Shown piece after piece: positions 49,990 through 58,927 of a stretch of DNA of 64,000 nucleotides. The notes beneath the pieces were generated by a model, which worked only from the letters and a program-made list of their open reading frames with translations, was not told the DNA's origin and did no database searches. Origin of the DNA: Xanthobacter tagetidis (GTDB lineage: Bacteria; Pseudomonadota; Alphaproteobacteria; Rhizobiales; Xanthobacteraceae); the NCBI RefSeq assembly GCF_003667445.1, contig NZ_RCTF01000001.1, positions 372,001-436,000 of the forward strand, in the 5' to 3' direction. The position numbers were made by a program, and so were the translations under genes. Numbering within the stretch: the stretch's first letter is position 1; every line of letters begins with the position of its first letter.

Positions 49990-50799
49990 GTGCTTCAGAC
50001 CATCCGCGCGGCCGCAGAAGCCCGCATGCCCGGAGCCTTCGCACGGCTCTGCCCCGTCTTCGACCGCCTGGCCGCCCGCAACCCGCACCACGAGGTGCAC
50101 CTTTTGCCGCTGCTCGCGCCGCCCGGCGAGATCGCCTGCGACGTCGGCGCGAATCGCGGCCTGTTCACCTACTGGCTGCTGCGCAACGGCAGCCGGGTCG
50201 TGGCCTTCGAGCCCAACCCCCACATGGTGCGCGTGCTGGAGCGGCGGTTCCCGGACCATGGCCGTGGCGAGCGGCTCACGATCGTGCCCGCCGCGCTCGG
50301 CGACACGCAGGGCAGCGCCACGCTCCACATCCCGCTCGGCTTCTCGCCGCTGGCGGCGCTCGACGGCGGGCTCGCCGAGCAGCAGGGGGTGCCCCTGGAG
50401 CGGGTCCAGGTGCCGCTGCACCGCCTCGACGACTGCGTCGAGGGCAATGTCGCGTTCCTGAAGCTGGACGCGGAGGGCTACGAGCTGAAGATCCTTGCCG
50501 GCGCCCTTGAGATGCTCGCCCGTGCGCAGCCGACCATCCTGGTGGAGGCCGAGGAACGGCACCGCGCCGGCGCCGTCGCCTCGCTGCGCCACCTGCTGGA
50601 GCCCATGGGATATCGCGGCTTCTTCCGCGATGGCGCGGCCATTGCGCCGATCGCCGCCTTCGATCCGGCGCGCCATCAGGCGCGCGATGCGCTCAATGCG
50701 GAAGGCTCGCGGGTGCTGCCGGGGCGCACCTATGTGAACAACTTCATCTTCGCCGCCCGGCCCCAGGTGATCGCGGGGCTCGAAGCCATGGCGGCCTGA
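49990..50799 (+). CDS. FkbM-family methyltransferase (1)
   Basis: A SAM-dependent methyltransferase, 269 residues from the GTG at 49990 (in-frame upstream sequence shows no similarity). FkbM motifs: CDVGANRGLFTYWLLRNGSRVVAFEPNPH (about residues 38-66), and LKLDAEGYELKILAGA, with LVEAEERH further on. FkbM enzymes O-methylate sugars or macrolides; in this locus a sugar of the polysaccharide is the likely target. It is convergent with a second FkbM gene, with which it shares only family-level motifs. Confidence 0.85.
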   Translation: MLQTIRAAAEARMPGAFARLCPVFDRLAARNPHHEVHLLPLLAPPGEIACDVGANRGLFTYWLLRNGSRVVAFEPNPHMVRVLERRFPDHGRGERLTIVPAALGDTQGSATLHIPLGFSPLAALDGGLAEQQGVPLERVQVPLHRLDDCVEGNVAFLKLDAEGYELKILAGALEMLARAQPTILVEAEERHRAGAVASLRHLLEPMGYRGFFRDGAAIAPIAAFDPARHQARDALNAEGSRVLPGRTYVNNFIFAARPQVIAGLEAMAA

Positions 50800-50801
50800 C
50801 A

Positions 50802-50824
50802 CCCGCCGGCTTGCGGCCGGCGGG
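50802..50824. terminator. Hairpin between convergent FkbM genes
   Basis: A 9-bp perfect stem CCCGCCGGC/GCCGGCGGG with loop TTGCG, three bases after the first FkbM stop and before the stop of the opposite gene. No T-run, so a bidirectional terminator is likely but unproven. Confidence 0.45.
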
Positions 50825-50840
50825 CTGGGATTTGCCGTGC

Positions 50841-51683
50841 TCAGGCGCGCGAGGGGTGGCGGGCGACGATGTTGCAGAACTCGGTCGGGCGCGTGCCGAG
50901 CGCGGTCAGCGTGCCGTCGTGGCTCACCTGGTAGAAGGCATAGCCGAGCGCCTTCAGCGCATTCCACGCCGCCGCAGGGTCGCCGCCCGCCTTGAACAAG
51001 GTCGGGCAGTTCATCTCGAAGATCACGGTCGGATGGTAAGTGGCGAGCGTGTGCTGGCCGCCGGCGATCACCATGCCCTCGGCGCCCTCCACGTCGATCT
51101 TGATGCAGTCCACCCGGTCCACCCCGGCGTCGCGCACCACCGCGTCGAGCGTGGTCATCGCCACCTGCTCGCTGCCCGCGTCGGAGCCGTCGGAGATCAG
51201 CGAGAAGGACTGCGGGTCGTCGCCCACCGGATTGTGGTGAAGCGCCGCCGTGCCCTCCTTGTCCGCCAGCGCCTTGGGCACCACGGTCACGTTGGTGAAG
51301 CCGTTGAGCGCGATGTTGCCGAGAAGCTGCGCCCGCGCCGCCTCGCCGGGCTCGACCGCGATCACCTTGGCCGCCTTCGGCGCCACCTTCACCGTGAACA
51401 GGCCGATATTGGCGCCCACGTCCACGAACACGTCGCCGGCGCCGACGAAGTTCTGGATCGTGTGCAGCTCCGGCTCCATGGCGTCGCGCAAAAGGAACGT
51501 GGAGAGCGTGGTGTAGCGGAAGTCCGCCGGCACCTGCACCTTCGGCCCGCCGGGGATCAGCTCGAACGGCGCCAGCGTGCCGGTCGGCACCGCGACGGCG
51601 AGCTTTGCGGCGCGGGCGAGCACCGTGAGCGGGGCCTCCCGGAAGCCCGGCTCATTGAACAGCTTCTGCACCCGTCTCAGCAT
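50841..51683 (-). CDS. FkbM-family methyltransferase (2)
   Basis: A second FkbM methyltransferase, 280 residues: VFVDVGANIGLFTVKVAPKAAKVIAVEPGEA (SAM motif, about 86-116) and CIKIDVEGAEGMVIAGG. The N-terminal 80 residues are mostly helical and its own. It is the last gene of the minus-strand polysaccharide run. Together with the other FkbM it suggests at least two O-methyl modifications on the polymer. Confidence 0.85.
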   Translation of the reverse strand: MLRRVQKLFNEPGFREAPLTVLARAAKLAVAVPTGTLAPFELIPGGPKVQVPADFRYTTLSTFLLRDAMEPELHTIQNFVGAGDVFVDVGANIGLFTVKVAPKAAKVIAVEPGEAARAQLLGNIALNGFTNVTVVPKALADKEGTAALHHNPVGDDPQSFSLISDGSDAGSEQVAMTTLDAVVRDAGVDRVDCIKIDVEGAEGMVIAGGQHTLATYHPTVIFEMNCPTLFKAGGDPAAAWNALKALGYAFYQVSHDGTLTALGTRPTEFCNIVARHPSRA

Positions 51684-51711
51684 GTGGGCCCCCGTGTCCG
51701 CGCGCGCGGCG

Positions 51712-53043
51712 TCAAGAATTCGATGGCCGGGGCACGTAGCCCCGGGGGATCGGCATGCGCCGGTCCCTGGAATGGTCGAGATAGACGGCGATCGCCATGA
51801 TGACCCCCAGCTCCCCCGGCGTGAAGACGAGGGAATACACCGAAGACGAGACGATCATGAAGAGCACGTAGTCCGACAGCGCCTGCGAGAACGGCGTGCG
51901 GGTCCGCGTGGCCGCCCTCAAGGTGACGAAATACCCCCATCCATAGACTGCCGCGATCAGCACGGCGCCCAGGAGGCCGTATTCGAACACCACGCCGACC
52001 CAGCCGAGGTCGGCGATGTAGAACTGGTTGTTGCCGAAGATGTCCGCAAGGGTCACGGCGCCGAAGCGCGTTGTCGCACCGACCCCGAGCATCCAGCGCC
52101 AGGCGTCGTCGCCGAGGAAGCCGGTGGCGAGCGCGAACGAGGTGTTGCGCACCGAGAGCGAGGAGCCGAAGGCCTCGCCGCCGTCCGCGCCGAGCTTCCA
52201 GAACAGCAGCGCCACCGCCACCGGCAGCCCGAGCAGGCCGAGCCCCAGCATCAGCCGCCGCGGCATCCGCGGCATACTGGCGAGCGCCCCGAACCCGCAC
52301 ACCAGGAACGCCGCGGCGATGGAGGTGCGTTGCTTGTAGATGGACAGAAGCAGGATGAACGCCACCACCAGCCCCAGCGCCGGCCAGATGCTGGGGCTGC
52401 GCATGAAGCGGCGCACCAAGTAGAACATGCCGAGGAAGCCGAAGAACAGCGGCATGTAGATGCGGTAGCCGCGCTCGATCTCGTACAAAAGCAGCTTTCC
52501 CTCGGAGGGATCGCTGGTGTACCAGCGGGCCGGGATCGTCACCCACAGCACCACCATCAGCACGAAGGTGCCAATCCCCAAGGCAAGGCACGCCCGGCGC
52601 AGCCGCTCGTCCGGCGGCGCCAGCCAGTAGAGCATGGCGGACAGGCCGAAATAGAAGCTGAACGGCCAGATCTTCACCGTGGTGGTGATGGCGTCGAGGA
52701 AGCCGTTGCCGAGTTGCACCATGGAGATCAGCGGCGTGAAGCCGATCGTGTAGGCGAACAGCACCAGATAGACGTGCTTGGCCGGCAGATGCATGCGCGT
52801 CACGGCATAGAGCGTGAGCGGCAGCGTGATGATGGGCCACGCCTTGGACAGGAGATAAGGCGGCGGCAGCTCGTTGAGATAATAGAAGGTCTGGGCGAAC
52901 AGCGGCAGAGTGGAGACCAGCACCGTCCAGCCGAACAGGCGCGGCAGCAGGTCGCCGCCCGGCCGCGCCAGCGACGTGCCGACGCTGCGGCGCAGGGGCA
53001 TCACCACCCGCCGGCGGGGACGGTGGGTGACGACGCCGCTCAC
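51712..53043 (-). CDS. O-antigen ligase/polymerase-like membrane protein
   Basis: A 443-residue multi-pass protein with about 10-12 hydrophobic segments, and a large loop between two of them (about 270-315) that contains ALATGFLGDDAWRWMLGVG, similar to Wzy/WaaL proteins. It is most likely the polymerase of this exopolysaccharide or a ligase. I use the GTG at 53043, which overlaps the wecG stop (GTGA); an ATG at 53001 would shorten the N-terminus by 14 residues. It follows the WecG/TagA gene in an apparent operon. Confidence 0.78.
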   Translation of the reverse strand: MSGVVTHRPRRRVVMPLRRSVGTSLARPGGDLLPRLFGWTVLVSTLPLFAQTFYYLNELPPPYLLSKAWPIITLPLTLYAVTRMHLPAKHVYLVLFAYTIGFTPLISMVQLGNGFLDAITTTVKIWPFSFYFGLSAMLYWLAPPDERLRRACLALGIGTFVLMVVLWVTIPARWYTSDPSEGKLLLYEIERGYRIYMPLFFGFLGMFYLVRRFMRSPSIWPALGLVVAFILLLSIYKQRTSIAAAFLVCGFGALASMPRMPRRLMLGLGLLGLPVAVALLFWKLGADGGEAFGSSLSVRNTSFALATGFLGDDAWRWMLGVGATTRFGAVTLADIFGNNQFYIADLGWVGVVFEYGLLGAVLIAAVYGWGYFVTLRAATRTRTPFSQALSDYVLFMIVSSSVYSLVFTPGELGVIMAIAVYLDHSRDRRMPIPRGYVPRPSNS

Positions 53044-53873
53044 GGCGCCCCGCCGCCGGCGCCCGGCCGCTTCGGCGCCATGCCGTAGGCCGCGGGATCG
53101 AGCCGCGCCTTGGCGACCATCCACAGCACCGGCAGGGAATCCACGAACACCCGCCGGGCGTGGCCCTTCGGGTTGAGCAGCAGCCGGTGCAGCCATTCCA
53201 GGCCGTTGCGGCGGTAGAAGTCCGGCGCGCGCTCGACGATGCCGGTGACGAAGTTGAGCGAGGAGCCGACGCACAGGCCGGTGCCCACCGCGCCGCCGCG
53301 GCCCGCCACCATGCGGGCGAGATATTCTGAGGGCGGCGCCCCCACCACGAAGAACACGTAGCGCGCCGGATGGGCGACGACGAAGTCGACGCAGGCCTCA
53401 ACCTCCTCCGGGCGGTTGATGAAGCCCATGGAGGGGATGTGCAGGTTCACCGCGCCGAGCCGGTACTGCTCCATCAGGCGGCGGCGCATCTCCTCGCTGC
53501 CGCCGATCACGGTGAGGGTGTCGCCGGGCCGGATGCAGTGGGCGAACAGATAGGTGGTCAGGTCGCTGCCGGCGGCCTGCGGGATATCGAGTCCGAACAC
53601 CAGTTTGGCGAGGCGCCGCGGCGTCGCACCGTCGAGCAGGCGCAGCCAGGAATGGGCGTAGGCGTCGGCGAAGCGCGCGTCCTTCAGCTCGCCGAGGCGC
53701 GTGAAATGGGCGGCATTGGGCGTCACCACATAGGCGAAGGGCGCGCCGGGGGGGCGCGCCGCGATCAGCTCCGCCGCCTCCTTCACGCCGAGGGCGGTGA
53801 TCTCGACGCCCAGGAACGGCACCCGGCGGATGGCCGGGGCCGCGGCGGGGCCGCTGCCGATCTCAGTGTCCAT
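53040..53873 (-). CDS. WecG/TagA/CpsF-family glycosyltransferase
   Basis: A 277-residue glycosyltransferase of the GT26 type, which transfers N-acetylmannosamine (or its uronic acid) to undecaprenyl-linked acceptors. Visible family features are FLGVEITALGVKEAAELI, the VVTPNAAHFTRL segment with NA at the active site, the RLLDGATPRRLAK and SLPVLWMVAKARL stretches. It is upstream of the polymerase-like gene (GTGA overlap) and downstream of wza. It likely adds the second sugar after the initiating phosphotransferase. Confidence 0.87.
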   Translation of the reverse strand: MDTEIGSGPAAAPAIRRVPFLGVEITALGVKEAAELIAARPPGAPFAYVVTPNAAHFTRLGELKDARFADAYAHSWLRLLDGATPRRLAKLVFGLDIPQAAGSDLTTYLFAHCIRPGDTLTVIGGSEEMRRRLMEQYRLGAVNLHIPSMGFINRPEEVEACVDFVVAHPARYVFFVVGAPPSEYLARMVAGRGGAVGTGLCVGSSLNFVTGIVERAPDFYRRNGLEWLHRLLLNPKGHARRVFVDSLPVLWMVAKARLDPAAYGMAPKRPGAGGGAP

Positions 53874-53936
53874 GGGCCGACCTTTCTGGCCGCCCGGCGC
53901 ACCGCGCCGCCGAAGGTCCGGAACGCCGCCGGCCGG

Positions 53937-54812
53937 TCATGGGATGATACTGCCGGTATTGGTCGAGTAGCTGCCGAGGGTGTAGCTGAAGGTCCGCTGG
54001 AACGGCACCACCTTGTTGATGAACTGGTCGATCCACAGATTGACCTCGGCGATGGAGCTGCGCGGCACGTAGATGATGTCGCCCGACATCAGCGGCACGT
54101 CGTCCGGGAAGCCGGTCTGGATCAGGTCGCGCACATTGATGAGCCGCAGCATGGGCTCGTTGTTGGGTCCGCGGCGGATCAGCGCCACCTGGCCGGCGCG
54201 CGCCTCCTCGGTGAAGCCGCCGGCGAGCAGGATGCCCTGGAGCACCCCGGTGCCGGTGTCGGGCAGCTTGAAGGCGCCCTGGTTGGCCACCATGCCGCCC
54301 ACATAGACGCGGGCCGCCGCCGCCTCTTCCAGCGAGATCACCACCTTCTGCTGTGCCAGTTCCTTGCGCGAGGCGCGGCTGACCGCCTCCTGCGCGCCGG
54401 CCAGCGTCATGCCCTCCACCCGCATCTGGCCCACGGCGCGCGGCGCCATGGTACCGTCGGGAGAGACGGTCAACTCCTCGTCCATCTCGCGGGTGATGAA
54501 ATACTTGATCTTCACCTTGTCCCCCGGACCCAGCCGGTAGACCGGCATGACATTGGTCCAGGGCTTGAAACGCTCGGCATTGATCTCGGTGAAACGCAGT
54601 TCGTGCCCGGTGGTGAAGGGGGCGGTGCCGGTGTCGGTCGAAGTGGTGGTGCAGCCGGAGAGGACGGCGCCGAGCGCGAGGAGAAGCGCGGGCGCCAGCA
54701 GCGGTGCCAGCAGCGGTGCCGGTGCGCGCCCGCGCCGGACCGCGCGCGCTCCCGACCGGCCGGCACGGGGCCGGCGCGCGTCGCAGATCGCATCGCGGGG
54801 GGAAACGGGCAT
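53937..54812 (-). CDS. Wza-type polysaccharide export lipoprotein
   Basis: An outer-membrane export protein of 291 residues. A basic N-terminus leads to the signal peptide with lipobox LSGC (about residues 51-54), followed by a Poly_export domain (YRLGPGDKVKIKYF, VSPDGTMAPRAVGQM) and a SLBB-like domain (VYVGGMVANQGAFKLPDTGTGVLQGIL). The signal is long for a Wza protein, with a short repeat (LLAPLLAP). ATG 54812 was chosen; a TTG at 54818 is also in frame. It pairs with the Wzc-like protein encoded upstream. Confidence 0.88.
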   Translation of the reverse strand: MPVSPRDAICDARRPRAGRSGARAVRRGRAPAPLLAPLLAPALLLALGAVLSGCTTTSTDTGTAPFTTGHELRFTEINAERFKPWTNVMPVYRLGPGDKVKIKYFITREMDEELTVSPDGTMAPRAVGQMRVEGMTLAGAQEAVSRASRKELAQQKVVISLEEAAAARVYVGGMVANQGAFKLPDTGTGVLQGILLAGGFTEEARAGQVALIRRGPNNEPMLRLINVRDLIQTGFPDDVPLMSGDIIYVPRSSIAEVNLWIDQFINKVVPFQRTFSYTLGSYSTNTGSIIP

Positions 54813-54936
54813 CGGCAAACTCCGGCTCGAAACGCGCCAGACCCGCTCCCCGAACGGTGATCGCGGCGGCCCCGGAGGACCGCGCGCAGGCCGCGGGAAT
54901 CGGCAAACCTGGTAAACCGACGCTAAAAGCTTGTGG

Positions 54937-54951
54937 TTAATGGAGGGTTAG
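54937..54951. promoter_or_regulatory. TTAA-N7-TTAG, CtrA-box-like site upstream of wza
   Basis: TTAA at 54937-54940 and TTAG at 54948-54951 are separated by seven bases, one base off the CtrA full site. It lies 125-139 bases before the wza start. No gene is seen in the rest of the 54813-55087 gap. Confidence 0.3.
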
Positions 54952-55087
54952 GCGCGGCCGCGAATGGTAAACGCCGGCCCCCGAAAGGGAGCCGCGGGCG
55001 CGCGGAGCGGCGCGCGGGCCGGCGGGCGGCCGCGCTGCAAAGGGCTGAGGATTGGGAAGGCCTGCGGGCCTGTGGCCGGAGCCGGCG

Positions 55088-57226
55088 TCAGGTGCGCCGG
55101 TAGATCCATTCGGGCAGGTAATAGCGGCGTCCGAAGAACACGAAGCCGAGCAGCGTGCCGCCGTTCTCCAGCACGCTGTCGCGCATGTGGAGCGCCGACG
55201 GCTTGCGGGTGCTCTCGGCGCCGATCATCAGGATGTTGCCGTCCGCCAGCTGGTTGAGCCGGTCGGTGACGACGAAGGTGCCCTGGACCGGCGAGCACAC
55301 GATCACGCACTCGAACGCCTGCTTCAGTTCGTCGCGCATGCGCACGCCGTCCACCAGCGGCAGGCGCACGTTGAGCAGCGGCGACTTCTCCACGTCCACG
55401 GCCGCCCACAGCTGGGGCAGCGGGGTGCGGGTGACGGCGAGCCCGCCCTTCATCTCGAAGCCGGAGGCCAAAAGCGGCGCGGGCACCGGCGAGCACAGGT
55501 CGACGATCAGCGTGCGCAGGCCGCGCTGGGTGGCGAACTCCTCGGCGAGGCGGCGGCAGAAGGCGGGCGTTTCCTCGCCCCGCTGCGGCGCGAGGAAATG
55601 GATGAGCTGCAGCGGGCGGTCGTCCACCCGCGTGTCGAGCAGCAGGGTCGCGAGCCCACCAAGGGCGGTGTCGAGGGCGTGGGAGCCGGCATCCATGCTG
55701 CCGAACTCGGCCAGCACCGGCAATTGCAGCGCCCGCTCCGCCTCGCTCGGCATTATGAAGGTGGTGCGCAGCGCCGAGGCGATGGCGCCGGCCGCGGCGC
55801 CGAACAGGAGCCCGCCGAACAGGCCGGCGGCGAGGAACGGGATGGCGAGGTTGCGGCTCGTCACCGAGGCGCCGGCCTCCTGCACCACGCGCACGTTCGA
55901 TTCGCGGGTCTTGGCGGCGGTCTCCTCGATGTTCGCCGCCACCGCCCGGCGCAGATATTCGCGATAGCCGTCGGAAAGCGTGTCGCGCCGGCGGTTCAGC
56001 TCGATGAGCTGGGTCTCGGCGCCGCGCAGGGCTGAAAGGCGCTGCTCGGCCACCTTCTGCTGCTGCTCCAGCTCGGTGAACTGCCGCCCCAGCGCGTCCT
56101 GCTCCACCCTCAGGCTCAGGATCATGTTCTGGACGTAGCTGATGGCCGGGTTGCGCACGTCGCGATCGGTGGAATAGGGCCGCTCGCTGCGGTTCTCCAT
56201 CTTGTTGCGCACGGTGGCGATCTGGCGGTCGATGTCGCGCAGAAGCTGGCTGCCCGGCGCATATTGCGCCCTGATGCGGTCGCGCTCCACCAGCAGCCGC
56301 GTCAGCACGTTGGCGTCCTCGTCATTGCCCAGCGCGTCGGTCTTCTGGGTGAAGTCGAACACCTGCTCGGGCAGGCCCTTCATCTGCTTTTCCGCCTCGG
56401 CCAATTGGGCGGTGACGGCCACCTGCCGCTCGGCCACCTGGCGCCGGCGCTGGAGCAACGTGTCCACCTGGTTGGCGGCGAGGATGGCGTCCTGCGAGAA
56501 GTCGATGATGCCGACCTTGGACTTGAGCGCCTCGATCTCCCGGTCGGTGCCGGCGAGGTCCATCCGGAAGCGCTCGACCTCGATCTGGAGGATGCGCGCG
56601 GTCGGGTTCTCGAACACCTTGCGGCGATAGTTCAGATAGTTCTTCACCAGCGCGTCGGTCGCCTCCACCGCGAGCGCGCGGTTGGGCAGCGTGACCGAGA
56701 CCTCGACCACGTTGGAGCCGGAGACCACCGAGGCGCGCAGCACCTTGCGGAACTTCTCGATCGACTGGTCCATCCGGTCGGCGTCGGATTTCAGGAACGA
56801 GGTGACGTAGCTGAGCAGGCCGGAGGGGAACAGGCGGTCGATGCCGATCTGCTCGATGGTGGCGCGCAGCACGTCGGCGCTTTCGAGGATCTGCACCTCC
56901 GATTCCACCTGCTTGAGGCCCTCGATGGAGAGCACGGCGGGGCCGCTGTCGGTGACGTTGGCATTGGTCACCTCGCGGCTCACGATCACCATGAGCAGGC
57001 TTTTCGCGGTGTACTCGGTCTTGGCCGTGAAGGCGGCGGCGAGCGCCAGCAGCAGCGGCACCATGGCCGCGATCAGCACGATGCGGATATGGAAGAAGGT
57101 GGCGATCAGGAAGTCGCGGGTGGTGAAGGCCGGCGCCCTGTTCTCGGGCATGAGGCCGCCAGCGTTGACGTCCTGGTCGCGGACCGTCCCCGTCGCATCC
57201 GCCCCGCCGTCCAAGGTCAAGCTCAT
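55088..57226 (-). CDS. Wzc/GumC-like chain-length protein with degenerate kinase domain
   Basis: A 712-residue inner-membrane polysaccharide co-polymerase. Two membrane segments (about 36-62 and 466-490) flank a long coiled-coil-rich periplasmic part with the Wzz-like N-terminal domain. The C-terminal cytoplasmic part resembles BY-kinase (LPVLAEFG, TLIVDLCSP, FFGRRYYLPEWIYRR), but the Walker A step, normally GxGKST, reads APQRGEETPAF, so no P-loop is left. It probably regulates length without ATP-dependent autophosphorylation. AGAAGG precedes ATG 57226. Upstream of wza by 275 bases. Confidence 0.88.
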   Translation of the reverse strand: MSLTLDGGADATGTVRDQDVNAGGLMPENRAPAFTTRDFLIATFFHIRIVLIAAMVPLLLALAAAFTAKTEYTAKSLLMVIVSREVTNANVTDSGPAVLSIEGLKQVESEVQILESADVLRATIEQIGIDRLFPSGLLSYVTSFLKSDADRMDQSIEKFRKVLRASVVSGSNVVEVSVTLPNRALAVEATDALVKNYLNYRRKVFENPTARILQIEVERFRMDLAGTDREIEALKSKVGIIDFSQDAILAANQVDTLLQRRRQVAERQVAVTAQLAEAEKQMKGLPEQVFDFTQKTDALGNDEDANVLTRLLVERDRIRAQYAPGSQLLRDIDRQIATVRNKMENRSERPYSTDRDVRNPAISYVQNMILSLRVEQDALGRQFTELEQQQKVAEQRLSALRGAETQLIELNRRRDTLSDGYREYLRRAVAANIEETAAKTRESNVRVVQEAGASVTSRNLAIPFLAAGLFGGLLFGAAAGAIASALRTTFIMPSEAERALQLPVLAEFGSMDAGSHALDTALGGLATLLLDTRVDDRPLQLIHFLAPQRGEETPAFCRRLAEEFATQRGLRTLIVDLCSPVPAPLLASGFEMKGGLAVTRTPLPQLWAAVDVEKSPLLNVRLPLVDGVRMRDELKQAFECVIVCSPVQGTFVVTDRLNQLADGNILMIGAESTRKPSALHMRDSVLENGGTLLGFVFFGRRYYLPEWIYRRT

Positions 57227-57322
57227 CCGTGCCCTTCTGGTCCGCAATTGAGGCCCGGCGGACGCGATCCGCCGCGCGTGCTCCCCGCTCGGCCGCGACC
57301 CGCCGGCGCAGAATGCGAAATT

Positions 57323-57335
57323 GGCCCTAAGGGCC
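57323..57335. promoter_or_regulatory. Palindrome GGCCCT-A-AGGGCC upstream of the Wzc-like gene
   Basis: Six-base perfect arms around one A, 97-109 bases before the gene start on the minus strand, next to a TTAA at 57338-57341. The gap 57227-57431 contains no gene I can support. Confidence 0.3.
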
Positions 57336-57431
57336 GGTTAAGGCGCCGGAAGCGGGCGGCTGTCCTTCCGTTACAGGCGGACTTCGGCAAATCAAGGCCC
57401 TTCAAGGGGCCGATCCGCGCGAAGCGGGCGC

Positions 57432-58733
57432 TCACAGCGCCCGCGGCATCAGCCGGCGCACGGCGAGCGTGGTGCCGATGCCGCCCTGGGCGATGAAGAT
57501 GGCGGTGGCGATGGCCGCGCCGAGCATGCCGAAGGGCGGGATCAGCACTGCGCACAGCACGCAGCAGGAGACGAACTGCGCCGCGTTCAGCCAGCGCAGC
57601 ACGCCGCCGTGGCCGGTCATGGCGAGCATGATGTCCTGGCAGGACAGGAGGCAGTTCACCAATTGGCCGACGCTCATGATGACGAGTGCGGTGGCGGCGA
57701 TCTCGAATCCAGGGCCGATCAGCGCCAGCAGCGAGGCCGGAAACACCATCATCGCCAGCACCACCGGCACGCCGAATGCGGCCACCGTGAGCCGTACCTT
57801 GCGGTTCAGGCTCCGAAGTTCGTCCCATTCGCCCTGGCGGTGGTGCGCGGCGAACTTGGGCGCGGCGATGGTGCCGATGGAGATGATGACGACCCAGACC
57901 AGCATGGAGATGCGGTTGGCGACGCTGAACGCGCCCACTTCCGAGGGCATGCCGAAGGCGGCCAGCAGCAGCACCGGCAGCGAGTTGAGCGTGATCTGCA
58001 CCACCTCCACCACGCCGAGCGGCAGCGCGGTGCGCCAGAGCGCCGGCAGGTGCTCCACCGCCGCCGCGTCGGCGTTGGGATCGTCGATCCTCAGGCGGCC
58101 GCGGTCGCGCCAGATGAGCACGACGCCGAGCAGCGCGGCGGCCAGGTTGGCGGCGGCGAGCGCGTAGAGGATGCCGTCGAGCGAATGCACTCCCGCCGCC
58201 AGGGCCGCCAGCGTGAGGCCGGGCCACAGCCCGTTCTGAACCAATTGCCCCAGGACGCCGCGGGTGAAGCCGGTGAGCGCGTGGCCGGTGAAGATGGCCA
58301 GCGTCTGCGGCACGATGGCCGCCGCCGAGATGGCGAGCGGAAATGCGAGGTCCGGCTCCTTGAAGACATAGACCGCGAGCGGCTGCGCCAGGAGGATGGT
58401 CGCCGCCGTGCCGAGCGCGCCGCCGAGCGTGACCCAGAAGGTGCCGAGAAGCAGCGCCCGGCGCGCCTCCCGGCCCTTGCGGATCGCCAGCTCGGCCGCG
58501 ACGTGGCGCATGACCGCCTTCTCGAAGCCGGCGCGGGTCAGCGTCGAGATCAGCAGCACCCAGGTCAGGCACAGGAAGAACAGGCCGGATTCGTGGACGC
58601 CCAGCACCCGCGCGGCGATCATGTAGAGGCCGAGCTTGCCCACCATCTCCAGCGCGCGCACGCCCAGAGCGGCCATGTAGGCGCCGTAGGTGCGGACCAT
58701 GTGGTAAAGCGTGTCGAGCCGGTTGAGCGTCAT
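57432..58733 (-). CDS. Wzx-like polysaccharide flippase
   Basis: A 433-residue MATE/PST-type flippase that moves undecaprenyl-linked repeat units across the inner membrane. About 12-14 hydrophobic segments are spread through the protein; a typical early segment reads RTYGAYMAALGVRALEMVGKLGLYMIAARVLG and the last ones end in IATAIFIAQGGIGTTLAVRRLMPRAL. The ATG 58733 was chosen; the longer open frame to 58880 starts inside the divergent gene's upstream region. It is the first gene (most upstream) of the minus-strand polysaccharide run. Confidence 0.87.
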   Translation of the reverse strand: MTLNRLDTLYHMVRTYGAYMAALGVRALEMVGKLGLYMIAARVLGVHESGLFFLCLTWVLLISTLTRAGFEKAVMRHVAAELAIRKGREARRALLLGTFWVTLGGALGTAATILLAQPLAVYVFKEPDLAFPLAISAAAIVPQTLAIFTGHALTGFTRGVLGQLVQNGLWPGLTLAALAAGVHSLDGILYALAAANLAAALLGVVLIWRDRGRLRIDDPNADAAAVEHLPALWRTALPLGVVEVVQITLNSLPVLLLAAFGMPSEVGAFSVANRISMLVWVVIISIGTIAAPKFAAHHRQGEWDELRSLNRKVRLTVAAFGVPVVLAMMVFPASLLALIGPGFEIAATALVIMSVGQLVNCLLSCQDIMLAMTGHGGVLRWLNAAQFVSCCVLCAVLIPPFGMLGAAIATAIFIAQGGIGTTLAVRRLMPRAL

Positions 58734-58927
58734 CTGGCCGAGACTGGCGCTGCCGGCCGGGGGCCGGGGCGGAGGGAGTTGAGACGATGCGAGACCAGAC
58801 GGGCGCGGGCGCGCACCCGCCTGCCCTTGCGGGGCGAAGCGGACGTCCCGGCAACAAGCATGCCGGTTCGCCGGGCGCAAGCGCCGCCCGCAAGCCGGAC
58901 CGCGCCGTCCCGAGCGGAGCGGAACGC

